Below are positions 45,887 to 54,584 of a stretch of 64,000 nucleotides of DNA, piece after piece (position 1 is the first letter of the stretch; every line of letters starts with the position of its first letter). The stretch is from assembly GCA_036272595.1 (NCBI GenBank), contig DATAYM010000067.1, positions 62,001-126,000 on the forward strand, read 5' to 3'. The position numbers were made by a program, and so were the translations under genes. The stretch comes from Poindextera sp036272595 (GTDB lineage: Bacteria; Pseudomonadota; Alphaproteobacteria; Caulobacterales; Caulobacteraceae). The notes beneath the pieces are model-generated. The model saw only the letters and a program-made list of their open reading frames with translations. It was not told where the DNA came from and did no database searches.

Positions 45887-46564
45887 ATGAGCGACGAGTT
45901 GGGCTTTAACAAGATCGCCGGCGCGGTGCTGGCGACCGGTCTGGCCATATTCGGCCTCGGCCAGCTGGCCAGCATCATCTTCGAATACCATCCGCCGGCG
46001 AAGGCGGGTTACGCGATCACCATCGCCGAGTCCGCGGGCGGCGGCGCGCCGGCGCCGGAGCTGCCGATCGACTGGGGCACGGAACTGCCCAAGGCCGACG
46101 TCAACGCCGGCAAGCAGGTCGCCACCAAGTGCCAGTCCTGCCACAATCTCGACCAGGGCGGCCCGAACATGACCGGCCCGAACCTGTGGGGCGTGCTGGG
46201 CCGGCAGCCGGGCACCCATCCGGGCTTCGCCTATTCCGATGCGATGAAGGCCTTCGGGCAGAGCCATCCGGTGTGGGACTACGCCCACATCAACGACTTC
46301 ATCACCGGACCGCAGAACTATCTCAGCGGCACCAAGATGACCTTCGTCGGGCTGAAGCAGCGCCAGGACCGAATCAACGTCATCGCCTATCTGCACACCC
46401 TGGGCTCGACCCTGCCGATTCCGGCGCCGAATCCGAAGGCGGCGGCGCCGGCGGCCTCCGGTGCGCCCGCCGCATCCGGCGCCCCAGCGGCGTCTGGCGC
46501 TCCGGCCGCTTCGGGCGCCCCCGCCGCCGCTTCGGCCGCGTCTTCGTCGGCGGCCAAGGGCTGA
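45887..46564 (+). CDS. cycM: Membrane-anchored c-type cytochrome with Ala/Pro repeat tail
   Basis: A 225-residue cytochrome c of the CycM/c552 type. An uncleaved membrane anchor (about residues 9-32) is followed by a class I cytochrome domain: CQSCH (82-86) binds heme covalently and M151 in GTKMTF is the expected axial ligand; GPNLWGVLGR is a family sequence. It would carry electrons between the bc1 complex and terminal oxidases. The C-terminus is a low-complexity Ala/Pro/Ser/Gly tail with four APAASG repeats. The ATG at 45887 is selected by a GAGCGGG ribosome binding site. Confidence 0.88.
   Translation: MSDELGFNKIAGAVLATGLAIFGLGQLASIIFEYHPPAKAGYAITIAESAGGGAPAPELPIDWGTELPKADVNAGKQVATKCQSCHNLDQGGPNMTGPNLWGVLGRQPGTHPGFAYSDAMKAFGQSHPVWDYAHINDFITGPQNYLSGTKMTFVGLKQRQDRINVIAYLHTLGSTLPIPAPNPKAAAPAASGAPAASGAPAASGAPAASGAPAAASAASSSAAKG
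46445..46516 (+). repeat. Four in-frame 18-bp repeats (APAASG) in cytochrome gene
   Basis: Codons 187-210 of the cytochrome encode APAASG four times in a row, 18 bp per unit with synonymous changes between copies, then continue as APAAASAASSSAAKG. The repeat gives a flexible, uncharged tail. Copy number is likely to vary between strains. Confidence 0.85.
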
Positions 46565-46689
46565 GTCCGACCTGGCGGCGGCCCCGCCGGTAAGACTTCG
46601 TCAAGCTTAACGCTTCGTTGACGGCCGGCGTCGATGCTGGGCGCCAGGCTGCTTCGCCTCGCCCTCGCCCGCCGTCATCAGGAGCTTCG

Positions 46690-47574
46690 ATGCTCATGCC
46701 CCGCGCCCCGTCTCGCACCAGTTCGCTGGCCGCCACGGCCCTGGTCGCCGTCCTGATGGCGCCCGCCGCCGGCCGCGCCGGCGTCCAGCAGATGATCCCG
46801 GTGGCCGCGCCAGCGTCCACGCCGGCCCCCGCCTCCGCTCCCGCCGCCGCGACGCGGCCGCAAAAGGCGGGTCCACAGGCCAGGGCCGACGCCGCCCGGC
46901 TCGAGCCGCTGGCCCGCGCCGCCTTCTGGGGCCGGGAAGCGCAGATCGATCCGACCGATATCGTCGCCGCGGTGCAGCTGGCCTCGGCCCTTCGCGACCT
47001 CGGCCAGTTCGACTCGGCCGTCCAGTCGGCCAGCCACGCCCTGGTGATCGACCCCAACAACATGGACGCGCTGATGGAAACCGCGCGCGACTACATCGCC
47101 GAGGACCAGGGCTTCTACGCCATCGACCCGCTGGCCAAGGCCCAGGCCCTGGCGCCGAAGGATTGGCGGCCGCTGTCGCTGCTCGGCATCGCCTACGCCC
47201 AGGTGCGTCGCCTCGACGACGCCCAGGTCGCCTGGCGCCAAGCGCTGGCGCTGTCGCCGGACAATCCGGCCGTGCTGACCAACATGGCGATGCAGCTGGC
47301 CCAGCAGGGCGACGCAGCGTCCGCCGAGGCCCTGCTGCGCCGCGCCGCCGCCCAGCCGGGAGCGAACCTGACGGTGCGCCAGGACCTGACGCTGGTGCTC
47401 GGCCTGCAGGGCAAGCTCGGCGAGGCCGAGACCCTGCTCAGGCGCGACCTGCCGCCCGATCAGGCCGACGCCGACCTCGCCTACCTGCAGGCGGTGTCGT
47501 CCAAGACCGTGGCGGCCGCGCCCGCGCCGGCCCCCCAGCGCACCTGGGATTCGCTGAAGGCCGCCGGCGGCTAG
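46690..47574 (+). CDS. tadD: TadD-like tetratricopeptide protein of the Tad pilus
   Basis: A 294-residue exported TPR protein. A signal-like segment (TSSLAATALVAVLMAPAAGRAG, about 10-32) is followed by an Ala/Pro-rich linker and several TPR units from about residue 85: LASALRDLGQFDSAVQSASHALVIDPNN, LLGIAYAQVRRLDDAQVAWRQALALSPDNPAVLTNMA, ALLRRAAAQPGANLTVRQDLTLVLGLQGKLGEAETLLRRDLPPDQADADLAYLQA. The last block is strongly TadD-like. TadD is a lipoprotein-like helper of the secretin in other Tad systems; no lipobox is obvious here. GGAG precedes the ATG. It converges on the GT87 gene (4-bp overlap of the stops). Confidence 0.82.
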   Translation: MLMPRAPSRTSSLAATALVAVLMAPAAGRAGVQQMIPVAAPASTPAPASAPAAATRPQKAGPQARADAARLEPLARAAFWGREAQIDPTDIVAAVQLASALRDLGQFDSAVQSASHALVIDPNNMDALMETARDYIAEDQGFYAIDPLAKAQALAPKDWRPLSLLGIAYAQVRRLDDAQVAWRQALALSPDNPAVLTNMAMQLAQQGDAASAEALLRRAAAQPGANLTVRQDLTLVLGLQGKLGEAETLLRRDLPPDQADADLAYLQAVSSKTVAAAPAPAPQRTWDSLKAAGG

Positions 47575-48845
47575 GCTGGCTGGGCGATCGATTTACCCGA
47601 CAAGGGTTCGGCGGCTGGCCGGGTTCCCCAGACCGCCGCCGCGATGAAGCCGGCGATCAGGACGGGGATCAGCCGGCCCGTGGGCATGATCAGCGGCGGG
47701 CTCAGCAAGGGCGCCAGCCACAGCGCCAGTGCGACGATCCAGGGCCAGACCGCCCGTTCGCCGCGCCATCGATCGGACAGCCAGTAAAGACCGGCGAGCG
47801 CCAGCAGGACGGCGTCGTAGGGACTCCAATAAGGTGCGGCGAGGCAGGTCGCCGCCAGCAGGACCGCGATCCTGACCGGCTGGCTGAAGGGGCGGTGGAA
47901 GGCGACGGCCACTGCGACGGTCGAAAAGAGCGTGGCGGCCAGCTGCAGGATCGAGGCGAGCATGGGCGGGGCGCCGAGCAGGACCGCGCAGGTCCAGACC
48001 GAGTCGCCCCACATCCGGCCGTATTCGGTCCATTTGGCGCCGGGCGCGACTAGGTTGGCCAGGGTCTGCTGCAGCCAGATGATCCACGGCTCCGGCCCGA
48101 TCACCAGGGCGCTGGCGGCCGTCAGGGCGAACGCGGTAGCGGCGGCGGCGAACAGCGTCCGCCACTGGCGCGCCGCGATCAGCGCTATGGGCGCCATGAT
48201 CGCCAGTTGCGGCTTGATCGACAGCAGGCCAAGCACCACGCCGGCCAGCATCGGACGATCCCGCATCAGTCTGACTCCAGCGATCAGCAGGGCGGCGATC
48301 AGGAAGGCGTTCTGGCCCGAGGCGGCGTTGAAGGCGGCGGCAGGGCTGAGCAGAGCGGCCCCGGCGATCACAAAAGCCGTGGCCCGGTCCCTGCCTGCGC
48401 TGGCCACCACCGACGCGCCGAGGGCTGCCGCGGTGGCCAGCTGGAACACCACATAGGAGACCATGAATTCGAGAAGGCCAAAGGGCAGGACCAGCAGCAG
48501 ATAGCTGGGCGGATAGACCCAGGGACGGAAGGGCAGTTTCATCGTCAGCTGCTTGGCATAGCTCTGGTTCAGAAAGCTGGTGAAGCGGTCGCCGTCGAAC
48601 AGAATCGCCAGATGGCCGCCCAGGAAGCTGCGCGCGGCGCCGTGGAACACCATCCAATCGGTGCCGACGCTGTTGAAATTGATCCCGATGGCCCCAGGCC
48701 GGACAAAGGTGGAGACATAGACCAGCCAGCCATAGAGGGCCGCGCCGATCGCCACCGCCGCGATCAGGCCCACGAAAGTCCGCGACGGCGCGGCTGGGGC
48801 GGCGCTGGAACTCTGACCGAGCGGCCGTCGCAGGACATCGGCCAT
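47571..48845 (-). CDS. GT87-like (DUF2029) polytopic mannosyltransferase
   Basis: A 424-residue integral membrane protein with roughly ten spans. The N-terminus INFNSVGTDWMVFHGAARSFLGGHLAILFDG and the following FRPWVYPPSYLLLVLPFGLL are the GT87/DUF2029 signature, with the acidic Asp in a periplasmic loop as in GT-C enzymes. The family uses polyprenyl-phosphate-linked sugars, usually mannose. The gene lies 10 bp after tadC on the same strand, so it is probably part of the cpa/tad operon. Substrate is unknown. Confidence 0.82.
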   Translation of the reverse strand: MADVLRRPLGQSSSAAPAAPSRTFVGLIAAVAIGAALYGWLVYVSTFVRPGAIGINFNSVGTDWMVFHGAARSFLGGHLAILFDGDRFTSFLNQSYAKQLTMKLPFRPWVYPPSYLLLVLPFGLLEFMVSYVVFQLATAAALGASVVASAGRDRATAFVIAGAALLSPAAAFNAASGQNAFLIAALLIAGVRLMRDRPMLAGVVLGLLSIKPQLAIMAPIALIAARQWRTLFAAAATAFALTAASALVIGPEPWIIWLQQTLANLVAPGAKWTEYGRMWGDSVWTCAVLLGAPPMLASILQLAATLFSTVAVAVAFHRPFSQPVRIAVLLAATCLAAPYWSPYDAVLLALAGLYWLSDRWRGERAVWPWIVALALWLAPLLSPPLIMPTGRLIPVLIAGFIAAAVWGTRPAAEPLSGKSIAQPA

Positions 48846-48855
48846 GAAGACTCCC

Positions 48856-49851
48856 TTAGCCCTTGTGGGCCATCACATCCTGGACCCGGATGATCGATGG
48901 GCCGAGCACGACGATGAACAGCACCGGCAGGAAGAAGACGATCATCGGCACGGTGAGCTTGGCCGGCAGGGCGGCGGCCTTCTTCTCGGCGGCGGCCAGG
49001 CGCAGTTCGCGGTTTTCCTTGGCCATCACGCGCAGGGCGGTGCCGAGCGGGGTGCCGTAGCGTTCGGCCTGGGTCATGGCCATGGCCACCGACTTGACCC
49101 CGGGATGGTTGGTCCGCTTGGCCAGGCCCTCATAGGCCATGCGGCGGTCGGGCAGGTAGGACAGCTCGGCGACCAGCAGCGACAGCTCCTCGGCCAGTTC
49201 GATCGAGGCCGCGCCGACCTCCTGGCTGACCTTCTGCAGCGCCGCTTCGATCGACATGCCCGACTCGACGCAGATCAGCAGCAGGTCGAGCGCGTCGGGG
49301 AAGCCGGCGACGATCGAGGCGCGCCGCTTGTCGGCGACGTTGGAGATATACAGGTTGGGCGCGTAGTAGCCGGCCGTGAGCCCGACAACGCAGATGCACA
49401 GCCGCGACATGACCGGCAGATGGAAGCTGTCGATCACGTAGAGGTAGAAGGCCAGGATGGCGGCGAACGCGAACGGCGTGATCAGGCGAAAGAAGTAGAA
49501 GGTGCTGATTGGCCGCGGGCCGCGATAACCGGCCTGGGCCAGCTTGTCGGCCACCTTGGGATCCTCAAGCAGCCGCGACAGCTGCAGCCGGTCGACGATG
49601 GTCTTGACCGTGCCTTCGTCGACGTGGCGCAGGCTGCCGCTGTGGCTCTTGTCCGCGGCCAGGGCCTCGCGAGAGCGGCGGCGCAGTTCCTCGCGCCGGT
49701 TGGCCACCGAGTTCAGCCGGCTTTCCAGCGTCGAGCGCGTCATCAGCGGCGAGGCCAGGGTGACGAAGGTGGCGAACGAGATGATCGCGACAAACCCGAC
49801 CAGGAGATTGTTCGGGTCGACCAGGAAGCCGGAAACCGACGAGAAATCCAT
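48856..49851 (-). CDS. tadC: TadC-like pilus inner-membrane platform protein
   Basis: A 331-residue polytopic protein of the T2SSF family. FPDALDLLLICVESGMSIEAALQKVSQEVG is the conserved GspF/TadC motif; hydrophobic spans lie near 14-32, 120-140, 150-165, 295-320. It pairs with TadB to form the inner-membrane platform on which the CpaF ATPase acts during Flp pilus assembly. It follows tadB after 11 bp. The same gene is called cpaH in Caulobacter. Confidence 0.93.
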   Translation of the reverse strand: MDFSSVSGFLVDPNNLLVGFVAIISFATFVTLASPLMTRSTLESRLNSVANRREELRRRSREALAADKSHSGSLRHVDEGTVKTIVDRLQLSRLLEDPKVADKLAQAGYRGPRPISTFYFFRLITPFAFAAILAFYLYVIDSFHLPVMSRLCICVVGLTAGYYAPNLYISNVADKRRASIVAGFPDALDLLLICVESGMSIEAALQKVSQEVGAASIELAEELSLLVAELSYLPDRRMAYEGLAKRTNHPGVKSVAMAMTQAERYGTPLGTALRVMAKENRELRLAAAEKKAAALPAKLTVPMIVFFLPVLFIVVLGPSIIRVQDVMAHKG

Positions 49852-49862
49852 CGCCCGCCCCT

Positions 49863-50837
49863 CTAGAACTTGAAATTGATCATGCGGCGCATGATCCAGA
49901 TGCCGAACAGCTCGACCACCGCACCGGCCAGCAGCATCAGCTTGCCGCGCGAGTCGGTGTACATGATCGCCATGTAGGTCGGCGTCGTCAGGGTGATCAG
50001 CAGGCTGACGCAGATCGGCAGCGATCCGATGATGAAGGCCGAGGCGGTGGCCTCCGAGGACAGGGCCTTGATCTTCTCGCGCATCAGCTTGCGCGCCCGC
50101 AGCACGGCGGAAAGGTTGGAGAGGGCCTCGGCGAGGTTGCCGCCGGTCTTGGCCTGGATGGCCAGCACGATGGTGAAGAAGCGCAGCTCCGGCGTCGGCA
50201 TGCGCTCGTACATCTTCTCAAGGCCCTGATCGACGCCCATGCCCATGGAGATGTTCTCGACCAGGCGCTGGAACTCGGGGCCCAGCGGCGCCGGGCTCTC
50301 GCGGGCGATGACGCGCAGGCATTCATGCACCGGCAGGCCGGACTTGATGCCGCGCACGATGATGTCGATGGCGTCGGAGAAGTTGCCGGTGAACTTCTTG
50401 GTCCGCCGGCCGGCAAGGAACTTGATGGTCCAGCGCGGCAGGCCGAACGCCGCGGCCAGGCCGAGCGGAAAGGCCGCCCAGATCGGCGCCCGCAAGACCA
50501 AGCTGGAGAGCAGCACCAGCGTGCCGAGGACGCCGCTGGCGATCCAGAACTGGGTGACCGTCACGTTCAGGCCGGCCTGCTGCAGCTGGGCGACCAGCGA
50601 GACCGAGGCCTTGCGCTGCAGCCGTTCCTGTTCCTTCAGGGTCTGCAGCAGCTGCTTGCGGCGGTTGCCGGCGTCCTGCGCGGCCATCCGGGAGCGGCTG
50701 TTTCTTTCCGGCGTGCGCGGGGCGGCGATCTGCTTGGCGCGCTTGGCCACGCGCGGATCGGCGCCGCCGGCGCCGGCCAGGACATAGCCCAGGCCGGCGA
50801 TGGTGATGAAGCCAAGGATCGCAACCAGGTAGATCAT
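49863..50837 (-). CDS. tadB: TadB-like pilus inner-membrane platform protein
   Basis: A 324-residue platform protein of the T2SSF family (cpaG in Caulobacter). The motif FSDAIDIIVRGIKSGLPVHECLRVIARESP in the cytoplasmic loop and membrane spans near 2-20, 103-135, 270-295 and 300-318 fit TadB. The start ATG is 14 bp after the cpaF stop. TadB and TadC are thought to form a heteromeric complex under the CpaF hexamer. Confidence 0.93.
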   Translation of the reverse strand: MIYLVAILGFITIAGLGYVLAGAGGADPRVAKRAKQIAAPRTPERNSRSRMAAQDAGNRRKQLLQTLKEQERLQRKASVSLVAQLQQAGLNVTVTQFWIASGVLGTLVLLSSLVLRAPIWAAFPLGLAAAFGLPRWTIKFLAGRRTKKFTGNFSDAIDIIVRGIKSGLPVHECLRVIARESPAPLGPEFQRLVENISMGMGVDQGLEKMYERMPTPELRFFTIVLAIQAKTGGNLAEALSNLSAVLRARKLMREKIKALSSEATASAFIIGSLPICVSLLITLTTPTYMAIMYTDSRGKLMLLAGAVVELFGIWIMRRMINFKF

Positions 50838-50851
50838 GGGATCACGGCCGC

Positions 50852-52432
50852 CTATTCCGCCGCGTCCAGAGCCTCGGCCAATTCACGTTCCAGGCCGTAA
50901 TAGCGCGCCCGGTCCCAGAACCTTGGACGCGCGATGCCGGTCGAACGGTGCCGGCCCATGACGCCGCCATTATCGTCCTCACCGGTAATCTCGTAGACGA
51001 ACAAGTCTTGCGTAATGATGACCTCGCCCTCGAGGCCGACGACTTCGGTGACGTGGGTGATGCGCCGCGAGCCGTCGCGCAGGCGGGCGGCCTGGATGAT
51101 CACGTCCACCGAACCGACGATCATCTCGCGGATGGTCTTCGAGGGCAGCCCATAGCCGCCCATGGTGATCATCGATTCGATCCGGCTGATCGCCTCGCGC
51201 GGGCTGTTGGCGTGCAGGGTGCCCATGGAGCCGTCGTGACCGGTGTTCATCGCCTGCAACAGGTCGAACGCCTCGGGCCCGCGGACTTCGCCGACGATGA
51301 TCCGCTCCGGACGCATCCGCAGGCAGTTCTTGACCAGGTCGCGCATGCTGATCTGGCCGGTGCCTTCCAGGTTCGGCGGCCGGGTCTCCAGCCGGACCAC
51401 GTGCGGCTGCTGCAGCTGCAGTTCGGCGGCGTCTTCGCAGGTGATGACCCGCTCGGTCGGGTCGATGAAGGCGGTCAGGGTATTGAGCAGCGTGGTCTTG
51501 CCCGAGCCGGTGCCGCCGGAGATCAGCACATTGCATCGCGATGCGCCGATCACGCCAAGCACGCGCGCCCCTTCCGGGCTGATCGAAGCGTATTCGACCA
51601 GGTTGCGCATGGTCAGCTTGTCTTTCTTGAACTTCCGGATGGTCAGGGTCGGGCCGTCCAGCGCCAGCGGCGGCGCGATGACGTTGACCCGGCTGCCGTC
51701 CGGCAGGCGCGCGTCGCAGATCGGCGAGCTTTCGTCGACCCGGCGGCCGACCTGGCTGACGATGCGCTGGCAGATGTTCATCAGCTGGGCGTTGTCGCGG
51801 AAGCGGACGTTGGTCAGCTGCACCTTGCCCGAAACTTCGATGAACACCCGGCCGGCGCCGTTGACCATGATGTCGGCGATGTCGTCGCGGGCCAGCAACG
51901 GCTCCAGCGGGCCATAGCCGAGGACGTCGTTGATGATGTCCTGGACCAGGTGCTCCTGCTCGGCCACCGACATCGAGACGTTCTTGATCGCCACCAGTTC
52001 GGCGACGATGTCGCGAATCTCCTCGCCGGCGGTCTTCACATCCAGCTGGGCGAGCTGCGCCAGGTCGATGGTGTTGATCAGGGCGTTGAAGATGGTGGTC
52101 TTGGTGGCGTGGTAGTAGTCGCTCTGCTCACGGACGATCTGGGCGGTCGGCGCGCCCTGGGCGGCCCTGAGCTGCTCGAAGGCCGAGGTGAGCTTCGGCC
52201 CGCCGGCGGCGGCGGCCTTTTGCGAGGCGTGGGCCCCGGCGAGGCGATCGGTGGCGGAGGGCGCGGACCTGGCCGCGGCGGGCGCGGCCTTGGCGGGCGC
52301 CAGGGCCTGCTTGGCGGTCGCCGGCTCGACCCGCTGCGGCCGCGTGGCGATCGGCGGGCCGGCCGTCGCGGTGGGTGGCGGCGCCTGGACCGGTTTGGGC
52401 GCCTCGCCGTCCGCTGGACGTTTACCGAACAC
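50852..52432 (-). CDS. cpaF: CpaF/TadA pilus assembly ATPase
   Basis: A 526-residue secretion ATPase of the PulE/VirB11 superfamily that powers pilus extension and, in Tad systems, retraction. An Ala/Pro-rich N-terminal tail of about 90 residues is not conserved. The N-terminal domain follows (ITDIINDVLGYGPLEPLLARDDIADIMVNG), then the Walker A GGTGSGKTTLL (306-316), the Asp box (TCEDAAELQLQ), Walker B ERIIVGEVRGPEAFDLLQAMNTGHDGSMGTLHANSP with His box. The stop is 14 bp before tadB and the start 9 bp after cpaE ends. Confidence 0.95.
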   Translation of the reverse strand: MFGKRPADGEAPKPVQAPPPTATAGPPIATRPQRVEPATAKQALAPAKAAPAAARSAPSATDRLAGAHASQKAAAAGGPKLTSAFEQLRAAQGAPTAQIVREQSDYYHATKTTIFNALINTIDLAQLAQLDVKTAGEEIRDIVAELVAIKNVSMSVAEQEHLVQDIINDVLGYGPLEPLLARDDIADIMVNGAGRVFIEVSGKVQLTNVRFRDNAQLMNICQRIVSQVGRRVDESSPICDARLPDGSRVNVIAPPLALDGPTLTIRKFKKDKLTMRNLVEYASISPEGARVLGVIGASRCNVLISGGTGSGKTTLLNTLTAFIDPTERVITCEDAAELQLQQPHVVRLETRPPNLEGTGQISMRDLVKNCLRMRPERIIVGEVRGPEAFDLLQAMNTGHDGSMGTLHANSPREAISRIESMITMGGYGLPSKTIREMIVGSVDVIIQAARLRDGSRRITHVTEVVGLEGEVIITQDLFVYEITGEDDNGGVMGRHRSTGIARPRFWDRARYYGLERELAEALDAAE

Positions 52433-52441
52433 GCTGGCGGC

Positions 52442-53884
52442 CTATTTGCGCTTGAACAGGCCGGCGAGCGTCGACTTCTTCGGCGCGGGCGGCGGATCGC
52501 GGCGCGTGATCGACAGCGCGAGCCGCTGGAAGGCCTCGGCGGCCTTGGACTTGGGGCCGATCTCTTCGATCATCTGGCCGTTGTTGGCGGCCTGGCCGAA
52601 CAGCTTGGCGTCGAACGGCAGGATGATTCCCGTCTCCAGTCCCAGCGCCTCGCCGAAATCCTTGGTCGGAATCTCCGGCCGGCCCGGCGAGCCGACCATG
52701 TTCAGCACCAGCATCGGCGGCGAATCGTTCGGCCGCGCCTGGCGGACCAGGTCGACGATGTTCTTGGCGTTGCGCAGGGAGGCGAGGTCGGGCGCGGCGG
52801 TGATCACCACGTCGTCGGCGCCCAGCAGGGTGCGGCGCATCCATCCCGACCACAGGTGCGGCAGATCCAGCACCACATAGGGGGCGGTCGCGCGGATCTT
52901 GCTGGTCACCTCCTCGAAGGCCTCGGCGGCGATGTCGTAGTCGACGTCGAGCGTCGCCGGCGCGGCGAACAGGCTGAGCCGGTCGCTGCAGCGGGCCATC
53001 ATCCGGTCCAGCAACACCGGGTCGAGCCGGTCCGGCTGGCTGAGGGCGTCGGCCACCCCCTGCAGCGGATCCTGGTTGAAATCGAGGCCGGCGGTGCCGA
53101 ACGGCAGGTCAAGGTCGACGATCACCGTGTTGGTCTGCATGGTCTCGCTGAGCAGATAGGCGAGGTTGTGCGCCACGGTCGACGAGCCGACGCCGCCGCG
53201 CGCGCCGACGAAGGCGATCTGGCGGCCGACGAAGGGCGAGGCCGGATCGGCGTAGAGGGTGGTGATCGCGCCGATCAGCTGCAGCGGCTGCAGCGGCGGC
53301 ACCAGGTATTCGCTGACCCCGCGCCGCATCAGTTCGCGATAGAGGGCGATGTCGTTGTGCGAGCCGATGACCACGACCTTGGCGCCGGCGTCGCAGACCT
53401 GGGCCAGCCGGTCGAGCTGGGCCAGCAGGGCCGGGCCGTCGTCGAGGCTCTCGACGATGATCAGCGGCGGGGTCGGCTGGTTCTGATACTGGGCGACCGC
53501 CGCGGCCAGGCCGCCGGATTTCACCTCGGTGGAGGCCCGGCTCATGCGCCGGTCGGCGGCGCACTTCTCGGCCACCTCGGCGGTGTCGGTCCGTTCCCAG
53601 AAGATATGGATGCCGATGCGCGGCACGCTGGCCTCGCCGAGCACCGCCTCGGCGCCGGCGATCAGGTCGCCGACCGGATTGATCGGCGCGGCCGGCGCCA
53701 TGCTGTCGCTGTCGGCGGCGTCGAAAGCCTCGATCGGCTGTTGCGGGGTCAGGAAGGGATCGTCGTCCTCCAGCCGCTCGCCGGCGGTGGCCGAGGGCCG
53801 CCAGGGGTCGGCGCCGGCCGCGAATTCGTCGTCGGCGCCGAAGCCGCTGGTTGAACCGTCAGGCGTGGATTGCGGGTTGATCAC
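52442..53884 (-). CDS. cpaE: CpaE, MinD/ParA-like pilus localisation protein
   Basis: A 480-residue protein. An acidic N-terminal receiver-like domain (about 80-210; VVIGSHNDIALYRELMRRGVSEYLVPPL) is followed by a ParA/MinD ATPase domain whose P-loop reads GARGGVGSST rather than the usual KGGVGKT, so the signature lysines are missing. This loss is typical of CpaE. VIVDLDLPFGTAGLDFNQDP and YVVLDLPHLWSG are the following switch motifs. In Caulobacter CpaE localises the pilus machine to one cell pole. Confidence 0.93.
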   Translation of the reverse strand: MINPQSTPDGSTSGFGADDEFAAGADPWRPSATAGERLEDDDPFLTPQQPIEAFDAADSDSMAPAAPINPVGDLIAGAEAVLGEASVPRIGIHIFWERTDTAEVAEKCAADRRMSRASTEVKSGGLAAAVAQYQNQPTPPLIIVESLDDGPALLAQLDRLAQVCDAGAKVVVIGSHNDIALYRELMRRGVSEYLVPPLQPLQLIGAITTLYADPASPFVGRQIAFVGARGGVGSSTVAHNLAYLLSETMQTNTVIVDLDLPFGTAGLDFNQDPLQGVADALSQPDRLDPVLLDRMMARCSDRLSLFAAPATLDVDYDIAAEAFEEVTSKIRATAPYVVLDLPHLWSGWMRRTLLGADDVVITAAPDLASLRNAKNIVDLVRQARPNDSPPMLVLNMVGSPGRPEIPTKDFGEALGLETGIILPFDAKLFGQAANNGQMIEEIGPKSKAAEAFQRLALSITRRDPPPAPKKSTLAGLFKRK

Positions 53885-53893
53885 CGGCTTGTC

Positions 53894-54574
53894 CTACTGC
53901 TGCACCGCATCGGACACCGCGCCATTGGCCTGCGGATCCTTGGCCGTGGAGGTCGTCGCGCCCTGGCGGTACTTGGTCATGACGGTCTCGCGGCGGCCGG
54001 CGTCGGCCGGACTCGCCTGCCGCGGGGCCAGAAGGTCGGCCGGGTCGGCGATCATGGCCGCGATATTGGCGGTGGTGGCGCAACCGAAATTGCTGTTGGG
54101 GTTGTTGTCGTGGCTGGCGGTGAAGCTCTTCCACTCACGGCCGCATTCCGGCCCTTCGGCCTTGTAGCTCTTGAACCCCACCGCGATCGGCGCGCCGGCG
54201 CGCGGACCGGCGTCGTAGCCGCCGAGCTTGATGCGGCCGGGGTCGACGCCCAGCTCCTCGAGCGCCGCCTCGATCGCCTGGGTCGAATGGTAGACCTGAC
54301 CATCGCCGGCGGACGGCGCCAGCACGGTGATCGACTCCGCGCCGGCGTCGCGCCAGCGGCCGACCAGGGCGGCCAGGGCGTCCGACTGGGCGTCGGACAG
54401 GCCGTTCTGGTGCGGCGCCAGCAGGATCTGGTCCGGCGCCGAGGTCACGGTGATGGAGAACTGCTCCGTCGGCGTGATCGGCGGATCGGCCTTGGCGATC
54501 CTTTTCGAATCGTCCAGCGACGCGCAGGCGCAGGCCAGGGCGGCCAAGCCGATGACGATTAGGTTGCGGACCAT
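53894..54574 (-). CDS. cpaD: CpaD pilus biogenesis lipoprotein
   Basis: A 226-residue lipoprotein with a lipobox ending at ALACACAS (Cys about residue 17). The domain has the Caulobacter-type CpaD signature: SDAQSDALAALVGRWRDAG, the Cys pair in EGPECGREWKS and SNFGCATTANIAAMIADPADLLAPR. It is thought to assist secretin assembly. I set the start at the ATG at 54574, with AGGGG upstream; an ATG at 54598 lies inside cpaC by 14 bp and lengthens the n-region without need. Confidence 0.92.
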   Translation of the reverse strand: MVRNLIVIGLAALACACASLDDSKRIAKADPPITPTEQFSITVTSAPDQILLAPHQNGLSDAQSDALAALVGRWRDAGAESITVLAPSAGDGQVYHSTQAIEAALEELGVDPGRIKLGGYDAGPRAGAPIAVGFKSYKAEGPECGREWKSFTASHDNNPNSNFGCATTANIAAMIADPADLLAPRQASPADAGRRETVMTKYRQGATTSTAKDPQANGAVSDAVQQ

Positions 54575-54584
54575 GGATAAGCCC

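Noticed and set aside
50948..53854. A 968-codon open frame on the plus strand
   Set aside because: It is antisense to cpaF and cpaE and shows no domain.
52442..53884. CpaE as a pseudogene because its P-loop lacks the signature lysines
   Set aside because: Loss of these lysines is usual in CpaE proteins and the rest of the chain is intact.
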